From contig NZ_RJJT01000013.1 of NCBI RefSeq assembly GCF_003938655.1, forward strand, positions 62,001-126,000: a DNA stretch of 64,000 bases, in the 5' to 3' direction. The notes beneath the pieces were generated by a model. That model was given only the letters and a program-made list of their open reading frames with translations. It ran no database searches and had not been told where the DNA came from. How positions within the stretch are numbered: position 1 is the stretch's first letter; each line of letters opens with the position of its first letter. Positions 7,916 through 20,820 of the stretch are shown piece by piece. The DNA comes from Rhizobium pisi (GTDB taxonomy: Bacteria > Pseudomonadota > Alphaproteobacteria > Rhizobiales > Rhizobiaceae). Both the position numbers and the translations under genes were made by a program.

Positions 7916-8278
7916 CTATTGGGCCGGTGCTGGCTGTTGGGCTGGTGCTGCGGGCGCGACACCAGAAGAGGGCGGTGTCGTGTTCTCAGTCTCGGTCGGA
8001 ATTGTTTTGCCGTTCTGCAGCGTCGGCGCAGGCGCCGCGTCGGGCTGCTGCGACTGGAGTTGCTGCCCTGGCTGTTGCGGCGCCACCTGGTTCGCCTCAC
8101 GCTTGCCCCAGATCTCGACCGGTATCCACACCAAGAAAGCAAGCACCAGAGCGGCGAGCAGCACTATCAGGATGCGATATCCCATCCGCCCCTGCCTTGC
8201 CTTCACCGGCGGGATCTGTTCTTCCCGGTGAAGCTTGCCATCGGACTTTTCCCAGCGTGTTTCCGTCTGATGCGCCAT
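7916..8278 (-). CDS. Single-pass membrane protein with Pro/Gln/Ala-rich tail
   Basis: A 120-residue protein: a polar N-terminal cytoplasmic part (about 35 residues), one membrane helix (ILIVLLAALVLAFLVWIPV, about 37-55), then a low-complexity tail rich in proline, glutamine and alanine that probably lies in the periplasm. The start is the second of two ATGs (8278/8281), preceded by GGAG. No catalytic motif is visible. It resembles uncharacterised rhizobial proteins that may contact the cell wall, but that is a guess. Confidence 0.65.
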   Translation of the reverse strand: MAHQTETRWEKSDGKLHREEQIPPVKARQGRMGYRILIVLLAALVLAFLVWIPVEIWGKREANQVAPQQPGQQLQSQQPDAAPAPTLQNGKTIPTETENTTPPSSGVAPAAPAQQPAPAQ

Positions 8279-8370
8279 CATCGTCTCCTTCCGCTGTCCT
8301 GGCGGCCGATCCGGCCGCAAAAACTCCACAGAGGAAACGGGTGGTCGTCTGGAAGGTTCCTGGAAAGGGC

Positions 8371-9330
8371 CTAATAGCCGGCCGCGCGGTCGACCACGAA
8401 TTGCAGCGGCTCGCCGCGCTCGAAGCGGGCAATCTGTGCCTCAACGTGACGGAACAACGCGTTTTCTTCGGAGACGGCCGCGTCGTGTGGCGTGATGAAG
8501 ACGTTCTCCAAGCCCCATAACGGATTGTCGGCGGCAAGCGGCTCCGTTTCGAAGACATCGAGGGAAGCGCCGTCAAGGGTGCCCTCACGGATCGCGGAAA
8601 CGATATCGGCCTCCACCTGGCTCTTGCCACGGCCGGCATTGATGAAGACCGACCGCCCGAGCGCGCCATCGCGGCGGAGCTTCTTGAAGAGCCCGCCATC
8701 ATAGAAACCTGTCGTCTCCGCAGTCAGCGGCAGCAGGCCGACGAGGATATCGGTCCTTGCCAGGAAGCTGTCGAGTTCGCTTGCGTCGAAGGTTTCGACG
8801 CCGTCGATGTGCTTGCGGCTGCGTGACCAGCCGATGACGTCGAAACCCATCACTTTCAGCTTGGCGACCGCATCCTGACCGAGAATGCCGAGGCCCATGA
8901 CGCCAACCGTGACCTCCGCTGCCTCCGGCGCGTCGAGCTTGGCCCATTGGCGCTGCCGCTGGCTGATGTCATGGGCGTATTGCGCGCGCAGATGCATCAG
9001 GCATTGCATGACGACCCATTCGCTCATGCGGGTCGTCAGACTGCGGTCGACGAAACGGACGATCGGGATCTCGGGCAGGCCGGCCATGCCGATGATATGA
9101 TCGACGCCGGCGCCACCGGAAAAGATCGCCTTGAGGTTTGGCGCCCGCTGGAAGAGGTCGGCATCCGGCTTCCAGAGAAGCGCGTATTCGACATCACCGA
9201 GATCACGCGCCCGGTTGGCGGGATCGGCGAGATTGATGCTGCCGCGATCGGCAAAGGCCGTCTTCAGCACGCGGGCGACGCCTTCGGGATTGAACTTGAT
9301 ATCGACGAGAACGGGAGGGCGTGCGGACAT
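8371..9330 (-). CDS. 2-hydroxyacid dehydrogenase, glyoxylate/hydroxypyruvate reductase A type
   Basis: NAD(P)H-dependent reductase of glyoxylate, hydroxypyruvate or a related 2-keto acid. The 319 residues show the GhrA subgroup features: GAGVDHI, the dinucleotide-binding GLGILGQDAVAKL (about 146-158), INAGRGKSQ with the substrate-binding Arg, the catalytic Glu in DVFETEPL, and the His in FITPHDAA. The gene starts eight bases after the stop of yejF and is probably the last gene of the yej operon. Whether it serves peptide use or is only co-transcribed is unclear. Confidence 0.88.
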   Translation of the reverse strand: MSARPPVLVDIKFNPEGVARVLKTAFADRGSINLADPANRARDLGDVEYALLWKPDADLFQRAPNLKAIFSGGAGVDHIIGMAGLPEIPIVRFVDRSLTTRMSEWVVMQCLMHLRAQYAHDISQRQRQWAKLDAPEAAEVTVGVMGLGILGQDAVAKLKVMGFDVIGWSRSRKHIDGVETFDASELDSFLARTDILVGLLPLTAETTGFYDGGLFKKLRRDGALGRSVFINAGRGKSQVEADIVSAIREGTLDGASLDVFETEPLAADNPLWGLENVFITPHDAAVSEENALFRHVEAQIARFERGEPLQFVVDRAAGY

Positions 9331-9338
9331 GGTCTTCT

Positions 9339-10972
<1,634 letters not shown>

Positions 10973-10976
<4 letters not shown>

Positions 10977-12121
10977 TGAAACGTCTTCCTCGGATCGAAG
11001 GCGTCGCGCACGGCTTCGCCGATGAAGATCAGCAGGGAAAGCATGATCGACATGGCGAAAAAAGCCGTCAGCCCCAGCCAGGGCGCCTGCAGATTGGTCT
11101 TGCCCTGGGCGATCATCTCGCCGAGCGAGGGGGAACCCGGCGGCATGCCGAAGCCGAGAAAGTCAAGCGAGGTCAGCGTCGTGATCGAGCCGGAGAGGAT
11201 GAAGGGCAGGAAGGTGAGCGTCGCGACCATGGCGTTCGGCAGCAGGTGGCGCCACATGATGGTGCGGTTGTTGACGCCGAGCGCGCGGGCGGCGCGGACG
11301 TATTCGAAATTGCGGGCGCGCAGGAACTCGGCGCGCACGACGCCGACGAAGCTGACCCAGGAGAAGAGCAGCATGATGCCGAGCAGCACGAAGAAGCCGG
11401 GCGGCAAAATGGCGGCAATGATGAGCAGGATGTAGAGCACCGGCATCGACGACCAGATTTCGATGAAACGCTGCAGCAGCAGGTCGGTCAGCCCGCCGAA
11501 ATAGCCCTGCACCGCGCCCGCCGTCACGCCTATGACAGCCGAGCAGATGGTGAGCGCCAGGCCGAACAGCACCGATATGCGGAAACCGTAGATGACGCGG
11601 GCCAGCACGTCGCGCGCCTGGTCGTCGGTGCCGAGCCAGTTGAGATTGCCGAGGGTGCAGCCGGGATCGTTCACCCCTTGGGGATAACCGGAGCAGCGCT
11701 CCTCCTTGGTCATCAGCCAGAAGGGGGCGGTCGGCGCCGAATGCGGAATGTTTGAATTGACCGAGCGGTAGGAATAACGGATCGGCGGCCAGATCATCCA
11801 GCCATTGGCATTGATTTCATCCGCGATCACCGAGGAACGGTAGTCGGTTTCGGCGAGGAAGCCGCCGAACTTCTCCTCGGGATAATCGACCAGCACGGGA
11901 AACAGGATCTCGCCCTTGTAGGAGGCGACGATCGGCCGGTCGTTCGCGAGGAATTCGGCAAACAGGCTGAGCACGAACAACAGCAGGAACAGCCACAACG
12001 ACCAGTAACCGCGGCCATTCGCCCGGAAATTCTTCCAGCGGCGGATATTGGTCGGCGAGAGCAGGCCCTTGCGCGGCGGCTTGACGGGAGTTGCAGTGGC
12101 GGGATTTGCGGCGGCGTCCAT
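10973..12121 (-). CDS. yejE: Oligopeptide ABC transporter permease
   Basis: Inner-membrane permease, 382 residues. It starts with a cytoplasmic stretch ending in NIRRWKNFRANGRGYWSLWLF. A first membrane helix and a long periplasmic segment (about 55-165) follow, then the permease core with NWLGTDDQARDVLARVIYG, the DppC-type signature. The coupling loop RAARALGVNNRTIMWRHLLPNA meets the ATPase. The stop of yejB overlaps its start by one base. Confidence 0.93.
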
Positions 12122-13209
12122 CAGACATCCCTCCGCTCGAAATCGATGCGCGGATCGATCCAGGTGTAGATCAGGTCGGAAATCAGGCTGACGAAGAGGC
12201 CGAGCAGCGAGAAGATGTAGAGTGTCGCGAAAACGATCGGGTAATCCCGATTGACGACCGAGAGATAGCCGAGGCGGCCGAGGCCATCCAGCGAGAAGAT
12301 GTTCTCGATCAGCAGCGACCCGGTGAAGAAGGCGGAAATGAAGGCGCCGGGAAAACCGGCGATGATGATCAGCATGGCATTGCGGAAGACATGACCGTAG
12401 AGCACCTGCCGCTCATTCAGGCCCTTGGCCCGGGCTGTGACGACATATTGCTTCTTGATCTCCTCGATGAAGGAATTCTTGGTCAGCAGCGTCGTGGTGG
12501 CGAAGGCAGCAAGAGAAAGCGAAATCAGCGGCAGGGTGAGGTGCCAGAAATAGTCGAGCGGCTTCTGCCACCATGCGAGCTGGTCGAAATTGTCGGAAAC
12601 GAGACCGCGCAACGGAAACCAGTCGTAGAAGGAGCCGCCGGCGAAAAGCACGATCAGCAGGATGCCGAAGAGAAAGCTCGGCACGGCGTAACCGACGACG
12701 ATGACGCCCGACGTCCAGACGTCGAAGGTCGATCCGTCCTTGACCGCCTTGCGGATGCCGAGCGGAATAGAGATGGCGTAGGAGAAGATCAGGATCCAGA
12801 TGCCGAGCGAGATCGACACCGGCAGCTTTTCCTTGATGAGTTCGAGCACGGAGGTGTTGCGGAAGAAACTTTCGCCGAAATCGAAGCGGATGTAATTCCA
12901 CATCATCTCGCCGAAGCGCGTCAGCGGCGGCTTGTCGAAGCCAAACTGCTTTTCGAGCTTGGCGATCAGTTCCGGATCGAGCCCCTGGGCGCCGCGGTAT
13001 TTGGAGCCTTCGTCACTGCCGCCGCCTCCCAGGAGGTCGCCGCCGCCGGACAGGCGCTGGTCGGCGCTATCGGCCTGGCCGGTCAATTGGGCGATCACCT
13101 GCTCGACCGGGCCACCCGGCGCGAACTGAATGACGATGAAGGAAATCGCCATGATGCCGACGATGGTCGGTATCATCAAAAGCAGGCGGCGAATGACATA
13201 GGCGCCCAT
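12121..13209 (-). CDS. yejB: Oligopeptide ABC transporter permease
   Basis: Partner permease of YejE, 362 residues. The N terminus [19 protein letters not shown] is the typical DppB-type first helix. [14 protein letters not shown] follows, then a Gly/Asp-rich periplasmic insert (about 44-72), and the core with the coupling sequence [21 protein letters not shown]. The C terminus ends on [11 protein letters not shown]. It is the first permease of yejB-E-F and lies 150 bp from yejA, with no clear terminator between them. Confidence 0.93.
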   Translation of the reverse strand: MGAYVIRRLLLMIPTIVGIMAISFIVIQFAPGGPVEQVIAQLTGQADSADQRLSGGGDLLGGGGSDEGSKYRGAQGLDPELIAKLEKQFGFDKPPLTRFGEMMWNYIRFDFGESFFRNTSVLELIKEKLPVSISLGIWILIFSYAISIPLGIRKAVKDGSTFDVWTSGVIVVGYAVPSFLFGILLIVLFAGGSFYDWFPLRGLVSDNFDQLAWWQKPLDYFWHLTLPLISLSLAAFATTTLLTKNSFIEEIKKQYVVTARAKGLNERQVLYGHVFRNAMLIIIAGFPGAFISAFFTGSLLIENIFSLDGLGRLGYLSVVNRDYPIVFATLYIFSLLGLFVSLISDLIYTWIDPRIDFERRDV

Positions 13210-13359
13210 CAGCCTTCAGCCTCCGGAAATGTTCTTCTTGTCTGCCTGCCGTTCAGTCCAATGCCGCTCAATCCGCCAGCCTTCCCTTGCCGGCCCTGCC
13301 GGCTTGTCGTGATTCGCTTGTGCCATTTGGAGCCGAGGGCCCCTGCATTGCAAGCCCGC

Positions 13360-15192
13360 TCATTTTGCCGAGGTGGACCACCAGGCTTCGGGGAAACCCA
13401 GGCCGTAAGCCGGGAATTCGGCTGGATGTGTGATCGTGTTCCAATAGGCGATGTTGTAAGTATCGCGGTAGAACAGCGGAATGACGTAGTAGTTTGCGAG
13501 CAATACCCGATCCATCGCCTTGATCGCCGCAACCTGTTCATCACGGTTCGGCGCGAAGATGATCATGCGGATGAGCTCATCCACCGCCGGATTGGCGATG
13601 CCCGCATAGTTGCGAGAGCCCTGCTGATCAACCGAGCCGGATCCCCAATAGTCGGCCTGTTCGTTGCCAGGGTTCATCGTCTCTGCCCAGACATTCCAGA
13701 TCATGTCGTAGTCGAAGCTGCGTTGGCGGTTGACCGCTTGCGAGGCATCGACTGTCCGCACCCGCGCATCTATGCCGATTTTCTTCAGATTGTTGGCATA
13801 GGGCACCGCCCAGCGCTCTAGTATGGGGCTCGACAACAGGATCTCGAAACTCATCGGCTGGCCGGTCTTGGTATTGACCATGCGATTGCCCTTGAGGTCC
13901 CAGCCGGCTTCCTTCAGCAGGGCAATCGCCTTGCGGAGGTTGTCGCGGCTTTTCTGTGGGTCGCCGCCGACAGGATTGGTATAGGGCGTCGTGAAGACCT
14001 CGGGCGGAACCTTATCCTTCATGCCCTGCAGTATTTCAAGTTCACGCCCCTGCGGCAGGTCGGAAGAAGCGAGCTCGGTGTTCCAGAAGTAGCTGTCGAT
14101 GCGCTTGTAGGTGTTGAAGGCAACCGTGCGATTCAATTCCTCGAAGTCCAAACCGTAGTTCAGTGCCTCGCGGACCCGCTCGTCCTTAAAGAGGTCGCGT
14201 CGCATATTGGGCACGAGAGCCTGCATGATACCGGTGGCGCGCAACGGATTTGCAACTTCTTCCTTCTTGATGCGTCCTTCCTTCACAGCAGGGAAATCAT
14301 ATCCCGTTGCCCAGCGGGCGGCCGTTGTCTCTTGCAAATAGTCGCTATTGCCGGCGCGAAACGCTTCGAATTCGACATCCCGATCGCCGAAATAGCTATA
14401 GATAACGTTACGGAAATTGTTCTGGCCGACATTCACATTGAGGTCTTTGCCCCAATAGTCATCGCGCAGTTCATAACGGATCGTCGCACCCGGCGCGAAG
14501 GCTGCAATCTTATAAGGTCCCGAACCCATCACGGGCTCGAGCGTCGTCTTCGAGATATCGCGCGGTTTGCCGTCCGGTCCCTGCCCCTCCCACCAGTGTT
14601 TCGGCACGACCACCAACTGACCGAGAATATTCGGGAGCTCGCGGTTGTTCTTTTCGTCGAAGGTGAAGGTAACGTCGCGATCGCCGGTCTTTTCGGCCTT
14701 CACGACGTGGCGATAATAGTTCCCAGTGAGGGGATTGAGTTCCTTTGTCTTATCGAGGCTGAAGATGACGTCCTCGGGCGTTACCGGCTGACCATCCGCC
14801 CATTTCGCTTCCTTGCGCAGGCGAAAGGTCGCGCTCGATACGTCAGCGGGAAAGGACAGCCCCTCGGCAAGCAGGCCATAGGAGACGAGGAGCTCGTCAT
14901 CGGCCGGTTTCATCAGGGTGTCGTATACGAGCGTCAGGCCGACCGCTATCTGGCCTTTGGCAAGCAGCAGATTGAAGGTGTCGAAGGCGCCGCTTGCGGA
15001 AAGGCGCAGATCTCCGCCTTTGGGGGCATCAGGATTGACATAGTCGAAATGAGCAAAGCCCGGCTTGTATTTCATCTCGCTGACGACCGAGCTGCCGATC
15101 TGAAACGGCTGCTCCTCAGCGATTGCCGTCAATGGCGCCAAAGCACCCGCAAGTGACAGAAACAGGCCAATTTTCGACCACAGAGCCGGCAT
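13360..15192 (-). CDS. yejA: Oligopeptide ABC transporter substrate-binding protein
   Basis: Periplasmic peptide receptor of the SBP family 5, 610 residues. A signal peptide ends near AIAEE (about residue 26). Family marks follow: FAHFDYVNPDAPKGGDLRL, the YDTLMKPADDELLVSYGLLAEG segment, WADGQPVTPEDVIFSLDK and MGSGPYKI. YejA proteins take longer or modified peptides such as microcin C. It is the first gene of the yejABEF cluster, and its promoter must lie in the 229-bp divergent region shared with mepA. Confidence 0.93.
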   Translation of the reverse strand: MPALWSKIGLFLSLAGALAPLTAIAEEQPFQIGSSVVSEMKYKPGFAHFDYVNPDAPKGGDLRLSASGAFDTFNLLLAKGQIAVGLTLVYDTLMKPADDELLVSYGLLAEGLSFPADVSSATFRLRKEAKWADGQPVTPEDVIFSLDKTKELNPLTGNYYRHVVKAEKTGDRDVTFTFDEKNNRELPNILGQLVVVPKHWWEGQGPDGKPRDISKTTLEPVMGSGPYKIAAFAPGATIRYELRDDYWGKDLNVNVGQNNFRNVIYSYFGDRDVEFEAFRAGNSDYLQETTAARWATGYDFPAVKEGRIKKEEVANPLRATGIMQALVPNMRRDLFKDERVREALNYGLDFEELNRTVAFNTYKRIDSYFWNTELASSDLPQGRELEILQGMKDKVPPEVFTTPYTNPVGGDPQKSRDNLRKAIALLKEAGWDLKGNRMVNTKTGQPMSFEILLSSPILERWAVPYANNLKKIGIDARVRTVDASQAVNRQRSFDYDMIWNVWAETMNPGNEQADYWGSGSVDQQGSRNYAGIANPAVDELIRMIIFAPNRDEQVAAIKAMDRVLLANYYVIPLFYRDTYNIAYWNTITHPAEFPAYGLGFPEAWWSTSAK

Positions 15193-15421
15193 TCACACTT
15201 TCCCCCAGTTATTGATGGATTCGACAATACGAGAAATACTGGCGAAAAACAGGAGAGAGTAGGGTTTTTACCAGGCTCGCAAAGTTTTGACCCGTGGGAT
15301 TGCTGCGGCGATCCGTCACCATCGCTTCCTGCATCTGCCCGCCAAAACATCGATTCACCTAAATCGCTTTTCACGATAGGTTCGAACGCAAATCACTTCG
15401 GCAGCGATTCAAGGAAATGGC

Positions 15422-16498
15422 ATGGCTTTCGGCTTCGCTCAGGCTTTCAGGACATTCGGCAAACTGGCGCTTGCCGGCGCAATCGGCGCGAGCCTTGCCG
15501 CCGGCGACGTCGGCGCGGAGCAGAAGACGCCGAGCCCGGGCAGCGCCAAGGGGCGGTTCGGCGCCGTCGGTCTGCCGACGCAGGGACCGGCGCAGCCGAT
15601 CGGTTTTTACGCAAAGGGCTGCATGACGGGTGCGGTGGCGCTGCCGACCGACGGGCCGACCTGGCAGGCGATGCGGCTGTCGCGCAACCGCCGCTGGGGC
15701 AATCCGGCAATGATCTCACTGCTCGAACGCCTTTCGCAGGATGGGGCCAAATATGCCGGCTGGCCGGGCATTCTCGTCGGCGACATCGCCCAGCCGCGCG
15801 GCGGCCCGATGTTCAACGGCCATGCCTCGCACCAGATCGGCCTCGATGCCGACGTCTGGTTTACGCCGATGCCCGCGCGCCGCATGACGGCGGAGGAGCG
15901 CGAGGACATGCCCTTCACCACCATGCTGCAGAAGGATAAATTCCTGACCGTCGATCCCAGAGTCTGGACGCAGTCGCGGGCGCGGCTCCTGATGCTGGCG
16001 GCAAGCTATCCCGAGGTGGAGCGCATCTTCGTCAACCCCGCGATCAAGAAGAAGATGTGCGACACCTGGACAGGCGATCGCACCAATCTCGGCAAGCTCC
16101 GGCCGGAATACGGTCATGACTCGCATTTCCACATCCGTATCAAATGCCCGCCCGGCGCTTCGGGATGTACGCCGCAGGCCCCTGTTGCCGCAGGCGACGG
16201 ATGCGACAAGTCGCTCGCCTGGTGGTTCACGCCGGCGCCCTGGGCGCCGCCGAAACCGCCCAAACCCGGCGCCAAGCCGCCGAAGCCGCCACGCGAGATG
16301 ATGGTCTCCGACCTGCCGAAGGCCTGCGCCGCCGTGCTCGACGCCACTCCCGTCACCTCGATGCAGGCCGCCACCTATGGCGGGGCTTCCGCCGCAAGCG
16401 CGCTCACTGCTGTTCCCGCTGCAGAACCGGCCGCCGAGACCGACGGGGCGCTGCCTGATCTCGGCCCGGTTCCGAACGACAAGCCGGCGATACAGTGA
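15422..16498 (+). CDS. mepA: Penicillin-insensitive murein endopeptidase
   Basis: Cleaves D-Ala-meso-DAP cross-links in peptidoglycan in the periplasm (peptidase family M74). The 358 residues have an N-terminal signal region (about 1-36). The zinc motif is HASHQIGLDADVW (H, H, D ligands, about 137-149), and the second motif is YGHDSHFHIRI. The C terminus is a proline/lysine-rich extension (PPKPPKPGAKPPKPP) beyond the usual E. coli length, probably a wall-contacting tail. AAGGAAAT precedes the ATG. It is divergent from yejA. Confidence 0.92.
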   Translation: MAFGFAQAFRTFGKLALAGAIGASLAAGDVGAEQKTPSPGSAKGRFGAVGLPTQGPAQPIGFYAKGCMTGAVALPTDGPTWQAMRLSRNRRWGNPAMISLLERLSQDGAKYAGWPGILVGDIAQPRGGPMFNGHASHQIGLDADVWFTPMPARRMTAEEREDMPFTTMLQKDKFLTVDPRVWTQSRARLLMLAASYPEVERIFVNPAIKKKMCDTWTGDRTNLGKLRPEYGHDSHFHIRIKCPPGASGCTPQAPVAAGDGCDKSLAWWFTPAPWAPPKPPKPGAKPPKPPREMMVSDLPKACAAVLDATPVTSMQAATYGGASAASALTAVPAAEPAAETDGALPDLGPVPNDKPAIQ

Positions 16499-16590
16499 CC
16501 GAGGCCCTGGATTGCACTGTCTTTCAAATCGCAAATTCTTGGTATAGAAGCGGTCAAATCGATTGAATTGTTGGGGTGGAGATTGGGTTC

Positions 16591-16971
16591 ATGGCCGGCG
16601 GCAAATGCCTTGCTTTGATTGCGCATGACCAGAAAAAGGACGATATGGCGGAATTCGCCCGCGCCAACAGGGACATTCTCTCCCGCTGGAAGATCGTCGC
16701 CACCGGCACAACAGGCGGGCGCGTGCTCGACGCCGCCCCCGATCTCGATGTCACCAGGTTGAAAAGCGGGCCGCTCGGCGGCGACCAGCAGATCGGCGCG
16801 CTGATCTCGACCGGCGAGGTCGTCGCCCTGATTTTCTTTGTCGACCCGCTGACGCCGATGCCGCATGATGTCGACGTGAAGGCGCTGATGCGGCTGGCGA
16901 TCGTCTACGACATTCCGATGGCGCTCAACCACGCGACCGCTATAAAGCTCCTTCCCACACTCGAAGCCTGA
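16591..16971 (+). CDS. mgsA: Methylglyoxal synthase
   Basis: Converts dihydroxyacetone phosphate to methylglyoxal and phosphate, a phosphate-releasing bypass of lower glycolysis. The 126 residues include [13 protein letters not shown]-like phosphate-binding sequence near the start ([12 protein letters not shown]), [10 protein letters not shown], and [12 protein letters not shown] with the catalytic Asp. I start at the ATG at 16591; a GTG at 16576 would add five residues. glk follows 17 bp downstream, so both probably share a transcript and concern hexose metabolism. Confidence 0.94.
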   Translation: MAGGKCLALIAHDQKKDDMAEFARANRDILSRWKIVATGTTGGRVLDAAPDLDVTRLKSGPLGGDQQIGALISTGEVVALIFFVDPLTPMPHDVDVKALMRLAIVYDIPMALNHATAIKLLPTLEA

Positions 16972-16988
16972 TCAGCACGGAACCGGCC

Positions 16989-18014
16989 ATGCCAAAACCG
17001 AACCACAGCTCCGCTCCGCTGCCCTTCCCGATCCTGATCGGCGATATCGGCGGTACGAATGCCCGCTTTTCCATCCTTTCCGATGCCTATGCCGAGCCGA
17101 AGCAGTTTCCGAACGTGCGTACGGCGGATTTCGTCACCATCGACGAAGCGATCCAAAAGGGCGTGCTCGACAAGACCGCGGTGCAGCCGCGCTCGGCGAT
17201 CCTCGCCGTCGCCGGCCCGATCAACGACGACGCGATCCCGCTGACCAATTGCGACTGGGTGGTGCGGCCGAAGACGATGATCGAAGGCCTCGGCATGGAG
17301 GACGTGCTCGTCGTCAATGATTTCGAGGCGCAGGCGCTGGCGATCGCCGCCCTTTCGGATGAAAATCGCGAACGCATCGGCAACGCCAGCGGCGACATGA
17401 TCGCTTCCCGCGTGGTGCTCGGACCCGGCACCGGCCTCGGCGTCGGCGGGCTCGTGCATGCCCGGAACAGCTGGATCCCGGTTCCCGGCGAAGGCGGCCA
17501 TATCGATCTCGGGCCGCGCAGCAAGCGCGACTATGAAATCTTCCCGCATATCGAGACGATCGAAGGCCGCGTGTCGGCCGAGCAGATCCTCTGCGGCCGC
17601 GGCCTCGTCAATCTCTATAACGCCATCTGCGTCGTCGACGGCATCCAGCCGACGATGAAGGACCCTGCCGACATCACCTCGCATGCGCTTGCCGGCAGCG
17701 ACAAGGCGGCTGTCGAAACCGTCTCGCTGTTTGCCACCTATCTCGGCCGCGTGGCGGGCGACATGGCGATGGTCTTCATGGCGCGCGGCGGCGTCTATCT
17801 CTCCGGCGGCATCTCGCAGAAGATCATCCCGGCGCTGAAGAAGCCGGAGTTCCGTTTGGCCTTCGAGGACAAGGCGCCACACACCGCGCTGCTTCGCACC
17901 ATCCCGACCTATGTGGTGACGCATCCGCTGGCAGCCCTTGCCGGGCTTTCCTCCTATGCACGCATGCCGGGGAATTTCGGCGTCTCGACGGAAGGCCGGC
18001 GCTGGCGGCGCTGA
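16989..18014 (+). CDS. glk: Glucokinase
   Basis: Phosphorylates glucose with ATP in the cytoplasm. The 341 residues belong to the bacterial Glk family: phosphate-binding [15 protein letters not shown] (about 16-30), [38 protein letters not shown], and [10 protein letters not shown] around the catalytic region. It starts 17 bp after mgsA. The C terminus carries a short basic tail (RRWRR). Confidence 0.95.
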   Translation: MPKPNHSSAPLPFPILIGDIGGTNARFSILSDAYAEPKQFPNVRTADFVTIDEAIQKGVLDKTAVQPRSAILAVAGPINDDAIPLTNCDWVVRPKTMIEGLGMEDVLVVNDFEAQALAIAALSDENRERIGNASGDMIASRVVLGPGTGLGVGGLVHARNSWIPVPGEGGHIDLGPRSKRDYEIFPHIETIEGRVSAEQILCGRGLVNLYNAICVVDGIQPTMKDPADITSHALAGSDKAAVETVSLFATYLGRVAGDMAMVFMARGGVYLSGGISQKIIPALKKPEFRLAFEDKAPHTALLRTIPTYVVTHPLAALAGLSSYARMPGNFGVSTEGRRWRR

Positions 18015-18167
18015 GGCTGTCTGACGCACGGAGCATTAGGAGCGTCCTTGCTGCGCCTTGCCGGCGGAGGCGGTGCTCTAGCCAAACCAGTCCCAACTCT
18101 TTATAGAGCCGGCGAAAGCACGCGTCGTCCTTGCGCCGCGTCTAGTCCAAGACAGGAAAGCTCATTT

Positions 18168-19955
18168 TTGGAAGCCGCGGAAAGCAAAAAGCAGAGCGTC
18201 AACAGCGATACCGTGACCGGCATCCTGAAGCGCATCATCGCTGAAAACGGCCGCGACCATCTCTGGGGCTACGTCTTCGCCATCGCCTGCCTCGTGATCG
18301 TGGCGCTTTCGACGGCGTTCACGGCCTGGATCATGCGGTCGATCATCGACGAGGCCTTTGCCAACCGGCGCGCCGATGTCGTCTGGATCATCTGTCTTTC
18401 GATCTTCGTCGCCTTCGTGCTGCGCGGTTTTGCCGGTTACGGCCAGGCTGTGGCACTTTCCAGGGTGGGCAACGATATCGTCGCCCGATATCAGCGCCGC
18501 CTCTATACGCATCTCATGACGCTTTCCGTCGGCTTCTTCAACGAGGCGCGCTCGGCCCATATCGCCGCGCAGGTGAGCCAGAACGTCAGCGGCATTCGCG
18601 ACGTGCTCAACCTGACGATCACCTCGACGGTGCGCGATCTCCTGACCTTTGTTTCGCTGATCGGGGTGATGGTCCTTCAGGACCCGCTGCTCAGCCTTGC
18701 CGTATTCGTCATGGCGCCGCCGCTGCTCTATGCGCTGCGTTACGTTTCCAAGCGGCTGCGCTCTGCAACCCGCGAGGCCGTGCATCTGAACAGCCACGTT
18801 CTCGGCGCCATGCAGGAGACGATCCAGGGTATTGCCATCGTGAAGGCCTTCACGATGGAAGAAGAGCTGGAGCGCAAGGTCAACAAGCTCATCAAGGGCG
18901 CTGAAAGCCGGGCGAACCGGATTGCCCGGCTTTCCGAACGCACCTCTCCGCTGACGGAGAGCTTCGCGGGCTTTGCCGTCGCCAGCGTGCTTGCCTATGC
19001 CGCCTACCGCTCGATCTACTACAATGTGCCGCCGGGCGCCTTCTTCTCCTTCGTGACCGCGTTGCTGCTCGCCTATGATCCGGCCCGCAGGCTTGCTCGC
19101 CTGCAGGTGCAGATGGAGCGCGCCGTCGTCAATGCCCGGATGATCTACGAATTGCTCGACATGGAGCCGCGCCAGCGCGACCTGCCGGATGCCCGGCCGC
19201 TGACGGTGACGCAGGCGCGGATCGAATTCCGCAACGTTTCCTTCGGCTACGGCAACGAGAGCGTTCTGAACAGTGTCAGCTTCACCGCCGAGGGCGGCGC
19301 GACCACCGCGCTGGTCGGCCCCTCGGGCGCCGGCAAATCCACCGTCATCAGCCTCATTCCGCGCTTCTACGATCCGGGTGAAGGCGAAATCCTGATCGAC
19401 GGACAGGATATCGCCCATATCACCAAGAAGTCGCTGCGCCAGCAGCTCGCCTATGTCTCCCAGCAGCCCTACCTGTTCGAAGGCACGATCCGCGACAATA
19501 TCCGCTATGGCAGGCCAGAGGCGACCGATGCCGAGGTAGAAGAGGCGGCGCGGCTTGCCTATGCGCATGATTTCATCTGCGGGCAGCCACAGGGCTACGA
19601 GACGCCGGTCGGCGAAAACGGCGTGACGCTTTCGGGCGGACAGCGCCAGCGGCTATCGATCGCGCGCGCTTTGGTGCGCAATGCGCCGATCCTGCTTCTC
19701 GACGAGGCGACCTCCGCGCTGGACACCGAATCCGAGGCCGCCGTGCAGAAGGCATTGGACGAGGCAATGACCGGACGCACCGTCGTCGTCATCGCCCACC
19801 GGCTGTCAACCGTGGTGCGCGCCGACAAGATCGTCGTCATGCAGCAGGGCCGGGTCGTCGAGGAAGGCAATCACGAGACGCTTGCGAAGGTGAGCGACGG
19901 TCTTTACGCTCGCCTCAACAATCTGCAGAGGCCTTCGGCCTCCGATTCAAACTGA
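18168..19955 (+). CDS. ABC exporter, MsbA/lipid-A-like half-transporter
   Basis: A fused membrane plus ATPase half-transporter that should act as a homodimer. The six-helix membrane domain spans about residues 30-320 ([23 protein letters not shown] is helix 1). The ATPase follows: Walker [11 protein letters not shown]-loop SQQPYLF, signature LSGGQRQRL, Walker [13 protein letters not shown] and H-loop IAHRLS. I choose a TTG start at 18168 (EAAESKKQ follows); the frame stays open upstream to 18048 but shows no family sequence there. Substrate is unknown; lipids or glycans are typical of the family. Confidence 0.85.
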   Translation: MEAAESKKQSVNSDTVTGILKRIIAENGRDHLWGYVFAIACLVIVALSTAFTAWIMRSIIDEAFANRRADVVWIICLSIFVAFVLRGFAGYGQAVALSRVGNDIVARYQRRLYTHLMTLSVGFFNEARSAHIAAQVSQNVSGIRDVLNLTITSTVRDLLTFVSLIGVMVLQDPLLSLAVFVMAPPLLYALRYVSKRLRSATREAVHLNSHVLGAMQETIQGIAIVKAFTMEEELERKVNKLIKGAESRANRIARLSERTSPLTESFAGFAVASVLAYAAYRSIYYNVPPGAFFSFVTALLLAYDPARRLARLQVQMERAVVNARMIYELLDMEPRQRDLPDARPLTVTQARIEFRNVSFGYGNESVLNSVSFTAEGGATTALVGPSGAGKSTVISLIPRFYDPGEGEILIDGQDIAHITKKSLRQQLAYVSQQPYLFEGTIRDNIRYGRPEATDAEVEEAARLAYAHDFICGQPQGYETPVGENGVTLSGGQRQRLSIARALVRNAPILLLDEATSALDTESEAAVQKALDEAMTGRTVVVIAHRLSTVVRADKIVVMQQGRVVEEGNHETLAKVSDGLYARLNNLQRPSASDSN

Positions 19956-19974
19956 CCGGATACAAGAGACGGAC

Positions 19975-20799
19975 ATGAGCGATGCTGCGATGAAACTGGT
20001 GGTGGTCGGCGCAGCAGGGCGCATGGGACAGACGCTGATCCGCCTTATCCATTCCATCGAGGGCGCAACGCTGCATGCCGCGGTCGAACGCGCCGGCTCG
20101 CCCTTCATCGGCAGGGATGCCGGCGAGATCGCAGGGCTTGGCCCGACCGGGATCATCATCGGCGACGATCCGCTCCAGGCCTTCCTGCATGCCGAAGGCG
20201 TGCTCGACTTCACCTCGCCTGCAGCAACGGCAGAATTCTCGGGCCTTGCCGCCCAGGCCCGCATCGTCCATGTCATCGGTACCACCGGCTGCTCGGCAGA
20301 CAACGATGCCAGGATCGCCGCTGCGGCCCGCCATGCCCGCATCGTCAAGTCGGGCAATATGAGCCTCGGCGTCAATCTGCTCAGCGTGCTTGCGGGGCAG
20401 GCGGCGCGAGCGCTCGATCCTATTGACTGGGATATCGAGATCCTGGAAATGCACCACAAACACAAGGTGGATGCGCCTTCCGGCACCGCACTCCTCCTCG
20501 GCGAGGCGGCGGCCAAAGGGCGCGGCATCGATCTTGCCTCGAAATCGGTGCGGGTGCGCGACGGCCATACCGGCGCCCGCGAAGCCGGCACGATCGGCTT
20601 TGCGACGCTGCGCGGCGGCTCCGTCATCGGCGAACATTCCGTGCTTTTCGCCGGCGAAGGCGAAATCGTCACCCTGTCGCACAGCGCGGCCGACCGTTCG
20701 ATCTTTGCGCGCGGCGCCATCAAGGCGGCCCTCTGGGCGCGCGACAAGAAGCCGGGTCTGTATTCCATGCTCGACGTGCTCGGGCTTTCTTCCCAATAA
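19975..20799 (+). CDS. dapB: 4-hydroxy-tetrahydrodipicolinate reductase
   Basis: Reduces 4-hydroxy-tetrahydrodipicolinate with NAD(P)H in the DAP/lysine pathway. The 274 residues show [17 protein letters not shown] (Rossmann GxxGxxG, about 5-21), DFTSPAA, GTTGCS and the family signature [19 protein letters not shown] with catalytic His and Lys. ATG at 19975 is 19 bp after the exporter stop. gpmA follows 21 bp downstream, so the three genes may be one operon. Confidence 0.97.
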   Translation: MSDAAMKLVVVGAAGRMGQTLIRLIHSIEGATLHAAVERAGSPFIGRDAGEIAGLGPTGIIIGDDPLQAFLHAEGVLDFTSPAATAEFSGLAAQARIVHVIGTTGCSADNDARIAAAARHARIVKSGNMSLGVNLLSVLAGQAARALDPIDWDIEILEMHHKHKVDAPSGTALLLGEAAAKGRGIDLASKSVRVRDGHTGAREAGTIGFATLRGGSVIGEHSVLFAGEGEIVTLSHSAADRSIFARGAIKAALWARDKKPGLYSMLDVLGLSSQ

Positions 20800-20820
20800 G
20801 GATATTACGGAGGCATATTC

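Noticed and set aside
12091-13821. 576-residue open frame on the plus strand across yejB and beyond
   Set aside because: It lies antisense to yejB and part of yejA. Composition is Arg/Asp/Gln-rich, as expected of a high-GC shadow.
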